Below, one piece after another: positions 55,240 to 63,937 of a stretch of 64,000 nucleotides of DNA. Every line of letters begins with the position of its first letter. The first letter of the stretch is position 1. The DNA comes from Salmonirosea aquatica (lineage in GTDB: Bacteria; Bacteroidota; Bacteroidia; Cytophagales; Spirosomataceae), in NCBI RefSeq assembly GCF_009296315.1, contig NZ_WHLY01000002.1, positions 1,178,001 to 1,242,000 on the forward strand, given 5' to 3'. The translations under genes and the position numbers were made by a program. The notes under the pieces are model-generated. The model was not told the origin of the DNA, ran no database searches, and saw only the letters and a list, made by a program, of their open reading frames with translations.

Positions 55240-55953
55240 ATGATACTGAGTGAGAACGTGACATCTGAGTCACTGCTAGATCTCATTTCCAACAAAACGG
55301 AAGTTGAAGCCTTGCGCTCCCTTACAGAATTGTTTCCTGGCCAAGTCGCTTTTTCGAGCAGTCTGGGCTACGAAGATCAGGTGATCACGGACCTGATTCT
55401 GAAAAACGATCTTCCGATCCGAATTTTTACGCTGGATACGGGACGGCTCTTTGAGGAAACCTATAAGACTCTCCAACGTACCAACAAGCGATACGACACC
55501 AAACTCGAGGTGGTATTTCCGAAAAACGATTCCGTTGAAAAACTACTTAGCGAAAAAGGTCCGTACAGTTTTTATGATACGGTTGAAAATCGCAAAGAGT
55601 GTTGTTTCATACGTAAGGTAGAGCCGCTGAATCGGGCTTTGCAGGGTGTAAAAATCTGGGTGACGGGTATTCGGGCCGAGCAGTCGGGTAACCGCCAGGA
55701 GATGCCCCCAATCGAGCGGGACGATGCCCATGATTTGTTCAAGTTTCATGCGATTCTTTCGTGGAGTTTCGAGCAAGTCAAAGCCTACGTAAAAACGAAC
55801 AACGTACCCTATAACCCGCTACACGACAAAGGTTTCGTCAGTATAGGCTGCGCCCCTTGTACCCGGGCCATCCAGGAGGGCGAGGACTTCCGCGCCGGCC
55901 GCTGGTGGTGGGAGGATGAGAGCAAAAAAGAGTGCGGGCTGCATGCCAGGTAG
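55240..55953 (+). CDS. cysH: Adenylyl-sulfate reductase of the [4Fe-4S] type (CysH family)
   Basis: This 237-residue protein has the PAPS-reductase fold: FPGQVAFSSSLGYEDQVIT, IRIFTLDTGRLFEETYKTLQ, and GIRAEQSGNRQEMPPIE. The paired cysteines RKECCFIRKVEPL and the later GCAPCTRAI form the CC...CxxC set that binds a [4Fe-4S] cluster. This marks the bacterial APS reductase form, which acts directly on adenylyl sulfate. The C-terminal ECGLH provides the catalytic Cys. This fits the absence of an APS kinase in the operon. Confidence 0.93.
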   Translation: MILSENVTSESLLDLISNKTEVEALRSLTELFPGQVAFSSSLGYEDQVITDLILKNDLPIRIFTLDTGRLFEETYKTLQRTNKRYDTKLEVVFPKNDSVEKLLSEKGPYSFYDTVENRKECCFIRKVEPLNRALQGVKIWVTGIRAEQSGNRQEMPPIERDDAHDLFKFHAILSWSFEQVKAYVKTNNVPYNPLHDKGFVSIGCAPCTRAIQEGEDFRAGRWWWEDESKKECGLHAR

Positions 55954-55983
55954 GTTTTGGATTGTTATTAAATAGTGTGAATT

Positions 55984-56955
55984 ATGTCATTGATCAAAGA
56001 ACAAGCCGTGCAAAGCACTTTTCCAAACGTCATCACCCTCGATTACCTCGATCAACTCGAGGCCGAGGCGATTTATATCATGCGCGAGGTAGCCGGGCAG
56101 TTTGAACGTCCCGCGTTGCTGTTTTCGGGGGGTAAGGATTCGATCACCCTGGTGCGTCTGGCGCAGAAGGCATTTGCTCCGGCCAAAATACCCTTTACGC
56201 TCGTCCATGTGGATACAGGCCACAATTTTGAGGAAGCCATCCGGTACCGCGATGAGTTGGTTGAGAAAATTGGGGCCAAGCTAGTGGTTCGCTACGTGGA
56301 AGATACCATCAAGGCCAAAGGCTTACAGGAACCTACGGGTAAAAACGCCAGCCGTAACTGGTTGCAAACCTTCACCCTACTGGATACCATCGAGGAATTT
56401 GAGTTCGATGCCTGCATTGGCGGAGCCCGCCGTGATGAAGAGAAAGCCCGTGCTAAAGAGCGTATTTTTTCATTTCGTGATGAGTTTGGCCAATGGGATC
56501 CCAAGCGACAACGACCCGAGTTATGGAACCTGTTCAACGGGCGGATCCACAAAGGCGAGAATGTGCGGGTATTTCCTATTTCCAACTGGACCGAACTCGA
56601 CGTGTGGTCATACATCAAGCGTGAGAATATTGACCTACCCAGTATTTACTTCGCCCATGAGCGCGAGTGTATCCTGCGCGACGGCCGCTTGCTGAACAAT
56701 ACGCCCGTTATACAACCCGATGAGAACGACCGGATCGTGACGCGACGCGTGCGCTTCCGTACCGTAGGGGACATGACCTGCACGGCCGCCGTAGAATCCG
56801 ACGCTGCTACGCTTGATGAAGTGGTGGCCGAAATCACGATTTCGCGCATCAGCGAACGCGGCGAAACCCGCATCGACGATCAGCAGACCGAAGCGGCTAT
56901 GGAGGACCGAAAAAAGGGGGGTACTTTTGATCAATGGATAATTGATCCTAGATAA
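55984..56955 (+). CDS. cysD: Sulfate adenylyltransferase subunit 2
   Basis: This 323-residue protein has an N-type ATP pyrophosphatase site in LLFSGGKDSITLVRLAQKAF (about residue 40), VDTGHNFEEAIRYRDELVEK, and the family C-terminus with TVGDMTCTAAVESDAATLDE and EDRKKGGTFDQW. With CysN it makes adenylyl sulfate from sulfate and ATP. Length and motifs are those of CysD. It lies 30 bases after cysH and 57 bases before cysN. Confidence 0.96.
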   Translation: MSLIKEQAVQSTFPNVITLDYLDQLEAEAIYIMREVAGQFERPALLFSGGKDSITLVRLAQKAFAPAKIPFTLVHVDTGHNFEEAIRYRDELVEKIGAKLVVRYVEDTIKAKGLQEPTGKNASRNWLQTFTLLDTIEEFEFDACIGGARRDEEKARAKERIFSFRDEFGQWDPKRQRPELWNLFNGRIHKGENVRVFPISNWTELDVWSYIKRENIDLPSIYFAHERECILRDGRLLNNTPVIQPDENDRIVTRRVRFRTVGDMTCTAAVESDAATLDEVVAEITISRISERGETRIDDQQTEAAMEDRKKGGTFDQWIIDPR

Positions 56956-57012
56956 TTAAGCACTGGTTATCAACCCCATTATTCACTCATTCTATCATTC
57001 AATACTAATACG

Positions 57013-58260
57013 GTGGACATATTACGATTTATTACCGCAGGTTCCGTAGACGATGGCAAGAGTACGCTCATCGGGCGGCTGCTTTTTGACACTAAAAATA
57101 TTCTGGCCGATCAGATGGAAGCTATCGAAAAAGCCAGCAAAAGCCGCAACGACGGAGAGATCGACCTCGCGCTGCTGACCGACGGCCTACGCTCCGAACG
57201 CGAGCAGGGCATTACCATTGATGTAGCCTATAAATATTTCCAAACGCCAAAACGTAAGTTCATCAGCATCGACGCACCGGGGCACATCCAATACACCCGC
57301 AACATGGTCACGGGCGCTTCCAATGCCGACCTGGCCATAATTCTGGTTGATGCCCGGCAGGGGGTGGTCGAGCAGACTCGACGCCATTCGCTCATTGCTT
57401 CGCTATTGGGGATACCGCACGTGGTGGTGGCCGTTAACAAAATGGACCTGGTTGAGTACTCAGAAGACCGTTTTCTGGAAATCGCCCAAGCCTACAAGGA
57501 ATTAGCCGCTAAGCTGAAAATCAAAGACCTCACGATTATCCCCGTCAGCGCCCTGAATGGTGATAATGTAGTGGACCGATCGGATAATATGCCTTGGTAC
57601 GACGGAGAAACGATGGTTTCGGTGCTGGAAAATGTCGATGTATTGAACGACCTGAATCTTACCGACGGGCGTTTTCCCGTGCAGTATGTCATCCGTCCCC
57701 AAACGGCCGAATTACACGATTACCGTGGGTACGCCGGCCGCATCAAAAGTGGTACCTTCCGTAAAGGCGACCGTATTACAGTACTGCCGTCGGAAGTAAG
57801 CTCCACCATTGCGCGGGTAGAAGTAGCGGGTAAGGAGGTTGAGGTAGCTCACGCACCGCAGTCGGTCACGTTGATACTAGACGATGATATCGACATCAGC
57901 CGGGGCGATTTGCTGGTGACTGCCAATCAGGCTCAGCCCGTCGTAAGTCAGGATCTGGAAACGCTGATTTGCTGGATGGATGACCGCAAGGAGCTGAAAG
58001 TGGGGAGTAAATTCACCTTGCAGCACGGAACCAACCGTACCCGTTGCTCGGTTCGTAGCATAGAGTACCGGGTGGATATTAACACGTATGAGCAACTCGA
58101 AGACATCGAAAGCCTGAAATTAAATGATGTAGCCCGAGTAGTATTGCGTACGGCCAATCCCATCGCGTATGATCCCTACCTGAAAAACCGGGCAAACGGA
58201 GCGGCCATTCTGATTGACGAAACTTCAAATGTGACGGTAGGTGCCTGCATGGTGGAGTAA
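57013..58260 (+). CDS. cysN: Sulfate adenylyltransferase subunit 1 (GTPase)
   Basis: This 415-residue GTPase begins with GTG at 57013 and shows the P-loop AGSVDDGKSTLIGRLLFDTK, switch region EQGITIDVAYKYF, DAPGHIQYTRNM, and the specificity motif AVNKMDLVEYS. Beta-barrel domains follow. It is the CysN subunit without the fused APS kinase (CysC) seen in some bacteria. GTP hydrolysis drives APS formation by CysD. The following gap of 170 bases contains no gene. Confidence 0.95.
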   Translation: MDILRFITAGSVDDGKSTLIGRLLFDTKNILADQMEAIEKASKSRNDGEIDLALLTDGLRSEREQGITIDVAYKYFQTPKRKFISIDAPGHIQYTRNMVTGASNADLAIILVDARQGVVEQTRRHSLIASLLGIPHVVVAVNKMDLVEYSEDRFLEIAQAYKELAAKLKIKDLTIIPVSALNGDNVVDRSDNMPWYDGETMVSVLENVDVLNDLNLTDGRFPVQYVIRPQTAELHDYRGYAGRIKSGTFRKGDRITVLPSEVSSTIARVEVAGKEVEVAHAPQSVTLILDDDIDISRGDLLVTANQAQPVVSQDLETLICWMDDRKELKVGSKFTLQHGTNRTRCSVRSIEYRVDINTYEQLEDIESLKLNDVARVVLRTANPIAYDPYLKNRANGAAILIDETSNVTVGACMVE

Positions 58261-58430
58261 AAAAAGAGACTGGAAACTGGATGTAGGAAGCTAGAGTTTT
58301 GAGAACTTGATGAGCAGGTAGCTTACTCGGTTTTTGCCAAAGTGCACAATCAGTCACTATCCAGTATCCTAAATCTTATACCTAGAATCCTAAATACTAC
58401 TAATCCGATAGACTAGAAGACATTGATATC

Positions 58431-60623
58431 ATGAAAAACCTGACGATTACCGAAAACGTATCAACTGCCGCCAAACGCGATATTTTTGAATTGCAGGCCA
58501 AAATCGGGTCCTTTACCCAGGGAGACGGTCCCGAAGAGGCTTTCCGCAAGTACCGCCTGACGCGCGGAGTGTACGGACAGCGGCAGCCGGGAGTACAGAT
58601 GATCCGCATCAAATTGCCTTTTGGCCACCTGACTGCCGACCAACTGGTACGCATTGCTGACTCTTCGGATAAGTACGCGACCGGGAACCTGCATGCCACG
58701 ACCCGTCAGGATATACAACTTCACTTCGTCAAGTTAGCCGACTCTCCCCAATTATGGGCTGACCTGGAAGATGCCAATATTACGCTGCGCGAGGCCTGCG
58801 GCAATACGGTTCGGAATGTTACGGCTTCTGCTACGGCGGGGGTAGACCCTGACGAGCCTTTCGATGTAACATCCTACGCCCAGGCTTTTTTTGCTTATTT
58901 TCTCCGCAATCCTATCTCGCAGGAAATGGGCCGTAAATTCAAAATTGCGGTTTCATCTTCTGAAAAGGATTCAGCGTTCGCCTTCATGCACGACGTAGGG
59001 CTCATTCCCAAATTGGGTCAGAATGAGCAAGGCGAAACGATCAAAGGATTTAAGGTGTTGATCGGGGGCGGCCTGGGCGCACAGCCTTTCTCAGCGCAGG
59101 TAGCCTACGAGTTTTTGCCTGCCGATCAGGTGATTCCGTTTACCGAAGCCCTCATTCGGGTGTTTGACCGCTACGGCGAACGTACCCGGCGACACAAGGC
59201 CCGCATGAAGTTTCTGCTCAACGATTTGGGCCTGGAAGCCATGCTGGAAAAAGTGAAGGAAGAATGGACGGCTCTTAAAAATAAGACTTTTCCCGTGGAA
59301 GAACTGTCATTTGCGTGGCAGAATCTGGCTGAGAGCGAGCCAGCGAGCCGGGAAGATATCCTGGTCCTGGCTGACACACAACTGGAACATTCTGAAAAAG
59401 AAATTTTCCAAAAATGGCTGACTACCAACGTATTTGAACAAAAACAAAAAGGCTGGCATGGTGTGTACCTGCGCGTTCTGCTGGGTGATATGCACTCCGA
59501 TACGGCCCGCAAACTAGCTGACCTCGTGCGGCAATACGCCGCCGACGACATACGAGTGACGGTGAACCAAGGGTACCTGCTACGGTTTGTGAAGGCAGAA
59601 GACCTTCCTGCACTTTTCCATGAATTGAACACCTTGGGACTAGCGGAGCCGGGCTTCGACAGTACCGCCGACATTACTACCTGCCCCGGTACGGATACCT
59701 GCAATCTGGCTATTTCAAGCAGCTACGGGATTACCCGGGTACTGGAAGTGATGATGAAAGAAGAGTACCCTGACCTGATTTATAACAACGACATCAAGAT
59801 CAAGATCAGCGGTTGCATGAACGGTTGCGGGCAGCATAGCGCCGCCAACATCGGCTTCCATGGCAGCTCCATCAAGAACGGCAAACTGGTACTTCCGGCT
59901 TTGCAGGTACTGCTCGGCGGAGGATTTACGGGCGACGGTATTGGACTGATTGGTGATAAAGTAATCAAACTACCTTCCAAGCGCGGCCCTGAGGCCATGC
60001 GGGTACTGTTGGACGATTACCAAACTAATTCTTTCGAAGGGGAATACTTCAATCAGTACTATGCCCGGCAAACCAAGAATTATTTCTACCAGCTTCTCAA
60101 ACCCATAGCTGATTTATCAACCGTTCAGGACGATGAGTACCGCGACTGGGATCACGATGAATTGTTTAAAACTGAGGTAGGGGTAGGCGAGTGCGCGGGC
60201 GTGATGATCGACCTGGTGGGTACCACGCTCGTGGAAGCCAACGAAAAATTGGGTCTGGCGCACGAAATGCTGGAAGTAGGTGTATGGGCTGATGGCATCT
60301 ATCATGCTTACAATACCTTCATTACGGGGGCCAAAGCCTTATTGATTGGTGAAGGAATCGCTACCAACACCCAATACGGTATGGTGAAAGAGTTTGACGA
60401 AAACTTTGGCCAGGTGTTTTATCCTAATGCAGCCGAAGGAGACAAACCCTTTGCTGAAATCGTGTTCAGTATTAACAAAAATGAACCGACCGAAGCCTTT
60501 GCCCGGGAATTTGTCGCCAAGGCTGAGCAGTTCCTGAACCAAGTCAAGGGGTATCGTGAGAACCAACTTTCGGACAATCCCCTACCGGCTTTGCAGGAAC
60601 TGGTGTTTGGACAAGATAGTTGA
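58431..60623 (+). CDS. Siroheme sulfite/nitrite reductase with C-terminal extension
   Basis: This 730-residue protein contains the duplicated nitrite/sulfite reductase fold. The [4Fe-4S]-siroheme ligands are C418 and C424 (TCPGTDTCNLAIS) and C462 and C466 (SGCMNGCGQHSAANIG). The first half has RLTRGVYGQRQPGVQMIRIK and HATTRQDIQLHFV. Position in a sulfate operon argues for sulfite reduction to sulfide. There is no CysJ-like flavoprotein, so ferredoxin is the probable donor. About 140 residues after the normal end (from about 590) form a helical extension with AGVMIDLVGTTLVEANEKLG. Confidence 0.9.
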   Translation: MKNLTITENVSTAAKRDIFELQAKIGSFTQGDGPEEAFRKYRLTRGVYGQRQPGVQMIRIKLPFGHLTADQLVRIADSSDKYATGNLHATTRQDIQLHFVKLADSPQLWADLEDANITLREACGNTVRNVTASATAGVDPDEPFDVTSYAQAFFAYFLRNPISQEMGRKFKIAVSSSEKDSAFAFMHDVGLIPKLGQNEQGETIKGFKVLIGGGLGAQPFSAQVAYEFLPADQVIPFTEALIRVFDRYGERTRRHKARMKFLLNDLGLEAMLEKVKEEWTALKNKTFPVEELSFAWQNLAESEPASREDILVLADTQLEHSEKEIFQKWLTTNVFEQKQKGWHGVYLRVLLGDMHSDTARKLADLVRQYAADDIRVTVNQGYLLRFVKAEDLPALFHELNTLGLAEPGFDSTADITTCPGTDTCNLAISSSYGITRVLEVMMKEEYPDLIYNNDIKIKISGCMNGCGQHSAANIGFHGSSIKNGKLVLPALQVLLGGGFTGDGIGLIGDKVIKLPSKRGPEAMRVLLDDYQTNSFEGEYFNQYYARQTKNYFYQLLKPIADLSTVQDDEYRDWDHDELFKTEVGVGECAGVMIDLVGTTLVEANEKLGLAHEMLEVGVWADGIYHAYNTFITGAKALLIGEGIATNTQYGMVKEFDENFGQVFYPNAAEGDKPFAEIVFSINKNEPTEAFAREFVAKAEQFLNQVKGYRENQLSDNPLPALQELVFGQDS

Positions 60624-60685
60624 TTAGTTGAAAATGGGTGCCAGATGAATTTTTCAAACTCAGGTACCTTCAAAGATATGTGACC

Positions 60686-61459
60686 ATGAAAAATACAATG
60701 AAACTAACCCTGGTAGGCGCCGGCCCCGGCGATCCCGACCTTATCACGCTGAAAGGCGTAAAGGCTTTGCAAAAAGCCAGGGTGGTACTGTATGATGCGC
60801 TCATTCATCCCGCTCTGCTGGAGCATTGCGCAGAGTCCTGCGTGAAAGTGCACGTGGGCAAGCGGTTCGGAAAGCACAGCTGCAGTCAGGACGTCATTAA
60901 TTTTATGATTGTGGAATACGCCTACCAGTACGGCGAGGTGGTACGTCTCAAAGGCGGCGATCCTTATGTATTTGGCCGGGGCTATGAAGAAGTAGAATTC
61001 GCCGCCCGCCACGGCATTGAATCTGAGGTAATTCCCGGTATTTCCAGCAGTTACGCAGTACCTGCCCTGGCAGGTATTCCATTGACTTCACGCGGCGTGA
61101 GCGAAAGTTTCTGGGTGGTGACAGGTACCACCAAATCGCACCAGATGTCCGGCGATCTGGCCCTGGCTGCTCAGTCGACCGCCACCGTGGTAGTTCTGAT
61201 GGGGGTACATAAACTGCCCGAAATCGTGGAAATTTATTCAGAATTAGGAAAGTTGAATCAGCCGATCGCCATCATTCAAAATGGTTCGCTTCCCAACCAG
61301 AAAATGGTAACGGGAAAGATCAGCAATATTCTACCCCTGGCCCAAATCAGCGGCATCAGTTCTCCCGCGATCATCGTCATTGGTCAGGCAGCGGCTCTGC
61401 CCGATACGGCCATTGAGTGTGTGCGACAGGTTTCCAGCAAGTCGGATTTAATGTCGTAA
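60686..61459 (+). CDS. cobA: Uroporphyrinogen-III C-methyltransferase (SUMT)
   Basis: From ATG at 60686 the protein is 257 residues, with the classic start KLTLVGAGPGDPDLITLKGV, VVRLKGGDPYVFGRGYEEVE, and PGISSSYAVPALAGIPLTSR. It methylates uroporphyrinogen III twice to precorrin-2, the siroheme precursor. It is the single-domain form, without the dehydrogenase/ferrochelatase part of CysG. As the last gene of the operon it supports cofactor supply to the sulfite reductase. The GTG at 60638 gives an atypical N-terminus. Confidence 0.94.
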   Translation: MKNTMKLTLVGAGPGDPDLITLKGVKALQKARVVLYDALIHPALLEHCAESCVKVHVGKRFGKHSCSQDVINFMIVEYAYQYGEVVRLKGGDPYVFGRGYEEVEFAARHGIESEVIPGISSSYAVPALAGIPLTSRGVSESFWVVTGTTKSHQMSGDLALAAQSTATVVVLMGVHKLPEIVEIYSELGKLNQPIAIIQNGSLPNQKMVTGKISNILPLAQISGISSPAIIVIGQAAALPDTAIECVRQVSSKSDLMS

Positions 61460-61520
61460 TCGGACATTGTTACTGATCCTTACTGCGATTTTGAATAGCT
61501 TAAAAGTACTTTATCAAAAG

Positions 61521-61550
61521 AAAGGGCCTCATTACGAGGCCCTTTTTTTT
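61521..61550 (+). terminator. Intrinsic terminator of the sulfate assimilation operon
   Basis: AAAGGGCCTC (61521-61530) and GAGGCCCTTT (61536-61545) pair perfectly around the loop ATTAC, and the T-run continues to 61550. It closes the operon 61 bases after cobA. Confidence 0.92.
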
Positions 61551-61581
61551 GACTTATAAATTGCTATGTGCTTTGCTTTTA

Positions 61582-61926
61582 TTAAGAGAACCACCGTAGC
61601 AGCCATGTCCAGTCCAGGCGGATGCCCTTGTGCTGAAATTCCAGCAGATACACGATCCCCGCCAAAAAAAGGTAGGAAACGAACAACCATTTTTTCTTTT
61701 GCTCGTAGGCTTCGTGATTATGAAAATAATCGTACACCATCGAAGCTGAGAACCCAACCACCATCAGCAGAATGCACCCTACCCCCGCGTCCTCACGGAA
61801 GTGACCGTAAGCCCGCAGAGCCGGCGCACCCAGCGCCAGGTACACCAACCACAGACCGAAGCCCAGCCTATACAGGTACATGCTCAGCCGCCGGTCGTTT
61901 TTAATGTCAAATATTCCTTCGAACAT
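61582..61926 (-). CDS. Small three-helix membrane protein of unknown function
   Basis: This 114-residue protein has three hydrophobic segments (about residues 22-40, 48-64 and 82-100), with a charged loop YFHNHEAYEQKKKW in between. It has no signal peptide and no catalytic motif. I do not recognise a family. It is transcribed alone, convergent with the sulfate operon and divergent from the acyltransferase gene. Confidence 0.72.
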   Translation of the reverse strand: MFEGIFDIKNDRRLSMYLYRLGFGLWLVYLALGAPALRAYGHFREDAGVGCILLMVVGFSASMVYDYFHNHEAYEQKKKWLFVSYLFLAGIVYLLEFQHKGIRLDWTWLLRWFS

Positions 61927-61987
61927 ACCTCAGGTATATTTTTTTGGCAAGTGAAGGTACTAATCTTTGGAAACATCTCCAACAATC

Positions 61988-62018
61988 CTTTAACGATGCC
62001 GGATTTCCTTTATTTTTG
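61988..62018 (+). promoter_or_regulatory. Candidate promoter for the acyltransferase gene
   Basis: TATTTTTG at 62011-62018 is a perfect -7 match. CTTT at 61988-61991, 19 bases before it, is a weak -33 partner. The start codon at 62032 would follow after a very short leader. Confidence 0.45.
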
Positions 62019-62031
62019 TAAAAAGTAAGTC

Positions 62032-62961
62032 ATGAAGAATTTACCTGGCCATCTTCTTGTCTCCCTGCTCAACGCAATTTCAAGGCTATCCTGGAAAACC
62101 ATGTACAGGCTTTCGGATGCCATTCAATGGATTGTCTTCGATTTGTTCAAGTACCGCAAACAGGTCATTGCCGAAAATCTGGAACGAAGTTTTCCCAACA
62201 AATCAGCGGCGGAACGATCCCAAATACAGCGTGCTTTCCACCGCAACCTGTCCGACATTATCGCAGAAACGCTCAAACTTTCCCGCATGTCCCGGCAGGA
62301 AATCGGTCAGCGTTTCGAAGGGGATGTGTCGTTGCTAGAAAACTACTACCGGCAGGGTCGTAACGTAGTGGTGGTACTGGGGCACCTGGGCAACTGGGAG
62401 CTGGCTAACCTGTATGCGTCCTCTCATTTTTCGCATCATATTGTGGTCGTGTACCACCCCCTGGCTAATCCGCTTTTTGAGAAGTACGTTAAGGACGTCA
62501 GGAGCCGGTTCGGTTCCGAACTGATTCCCATGAAGCAGGCGTACGCGCGTCCGCCTGTCCCCGGGGAAAAGCCTTTTTTATTCTTTCTGGTCAACGACCA
62601 GTCTCCCAACCCGCACAAAGCCTACTGGACCACGTTTCTCCATCAGGATACGGGTATATTCCGGGGCGTGGAGGTGATCGCCCGGCAGTTCAACAGTCCC
62701 GTCGTATACGCCAAGATCGAGCGCAATGAAGCCAAAAGAGGACATTACCGGGTAGCACTCGACCTGATCACAGACAACCCGGCCGAGGTACCTCAGAACG
62801 GAATTCTGGAAAAACAAGCCCGGCTCCTGGAAGCCGACATCCGACGGCAACCTGCCAACTGGCTGTGGAGCCACAAGCGCTGGAAGCACCGCCGACCTAC
62901 GCGTCTGGAACCTTCCCAAGTATTCGATAAAACCTCGCATCGTGAGCCACAAGCCCGTTAA
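62032..62961 (+). CDS. LpxL/HtrB-type lipid A biosynthesis acyltransferase
   Basis: This 309-residue protein has one N-terminal membrane segment and the family site VVVLGHLGNWELANLYA, with the catalytic His near residue 117 and Glu a few residues later. Further conserved parts are VVVYHPLANPLFEKYVKDVR and LVNDQSPNPHKAYWTTFLHQ. It would add a secondary acyl chain to lipid A at the inner face of the inner membrane. It overlaps the next gene by 20 bases and is therefore coupled to it. Confidence 0.92.
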   Translation: MKNLPGHLLVSLLNAISRLSWKTMYRLSDAIQWIVFDLFKYRKQVIAENLERSFPNKSAAERSQIQRAFHRNLSDIIAETLKLSRMSRQEIGQRFEGDVSLLENYYRQGRNVVVVLGHLGNWELANLYASSHFSHHIVVVYHPLANPLFEKYVKDVRSRFGSELIPMKQAYARPPVPGEKPFLFFLVNDQSPNPHKAYWTTFLHQDTGIFRGVEVIARQFNSPVVYAKIERNEAKRGHYRVALDLITDNPAEVPQNGILEKQARLLEADIRRQPANWLWSHKRWKHRRPTRLEPSQVFDKTSHREPQAR

Positions 62962-63937
62962 ATTCCTGATTCTACGCTTTTCGTCCATTGGCGATATTGT
63001 GCTCACTACGCCCGTGGTCCGCTGTTTGAAGCAGCAGTACCCTCAGGCAGAAATCCATTATTTTACTAAAATCCGGCACAAAACCCTCCTGACCGAAAAC
63101 CCCTACATTGACAGAATCTGGTGTTTGGATGGCAAGCTAGGTACCCTGCTGAAAGAGCTACGGCACGAAAAATTCGACTATGTGCTCGATCTCCATACCA
63201 ATGTCCGCACATTGCGGATCAAACTGGCCCTGGGAGTCAAGTCGTACAGTTTCCCAAAACTCAACGTACAAAAATGGCTCCTCACCCAGTTCAAGTTCAA
63301 TGTCATGCCTTCTATGCATATCGTGGACCGCTATATGGCCACGGTAGCTCCACTGGGTGTATCAAATGACGATCAGGGTCTTGATTACTTCATTCCCTAC
63401 CGCGACGAAGTGGAGCGCGACTGGCTACCGCTAACCCACCGCGCCGGGTACGTGGCCTATGCCATCGGCGGCCAGCACGCCACCAAGCGGCTCCCTGTGG
63501 AGCGGATGGTCGAACTTTGCAAAAAAATCAATTATCCTACCATCCTGCTCGGAGGGAAAGAGGACTTTGAGACGGGTGAATTCGTACGGCTGGCGCTGGG
63601 CGATGCCTTGATTTTTAACGCCTGCGGCAAATGCAACCTGAACCAGTCGGCCTCATTGGTGAAGCAGGCAGGGATCGTATTCTCACACGATACGGGGCTG
63701 ATGCATATCGCGGCCGCTTTCAAAAAGAAAGTGTATTCGATCTGGGGAAACACGACGCCGCTGTTTGGCATGTACCCCTACCAAACCCCGCACGTCGTAC
63801 TCGAAAATAATAGCCTTTCCTGCCGTCCCTGTTCTAAAATCGGCTATGAAAAATGTCCGAAAGGACATTTCAAATGCATGAACGAACTCTCGTTCCAATT
63901 TGAGATTAAAGAACTAAGCGCCCGGAAAAGGGGTTAA
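62942..63937 (+). CDS. Glycosyltransferase family 9 (heptosyltransferase-like)
   Basis: This 331-residue protein begins with GTG at 62942, within the end of the acyltransferase gene. It shows the GT-B family 9 pattern: KFLILRFSSIGDIVLTTPVV, FDYVLDLHTNVRTLRI, and FSHDTGLMHIAAAFKKKVYS with SIWGNTTPLFGMYP. A cysteine set (CRPCSKIGYEKCPKGHFKC) near the end is common in Bacteroidota members. It probably adds a heptose or related sugar to lipopolysaccharide core, consistent with its acyltransferase neighbour. The last 63 bases of the window contain no gene. Confidence 0.92.
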   Translation: MSHKPVKFLILRFSSIGDIVLTTPVVRCLKQQYPQAEIHYFTKIRHKTLLTENPYIDRIWCLDGKLGTLLKELRHEKFDYVLDLHTNVRTLRIKLALGVKSYSFPKLNVQKWLLTQFKFNVMPSMHIVDRYMATVAPLGVSNDDQGLDYFIPYRDEVERDWLPLTHRAGYVAYAIGGQHATKRLPVERMVELCKKINYPTILLGGKEDFETGEFVRLALGDALIFNACGKCNLNQSASLVKQAGIVFSHDTGLMHIAAAFKKKVYSIWGNTTPLFGMYPYQTPHVVLENNSLSCRPCSKIGYEKCPKGHFKCMNELSFQFEIKELSARKRG

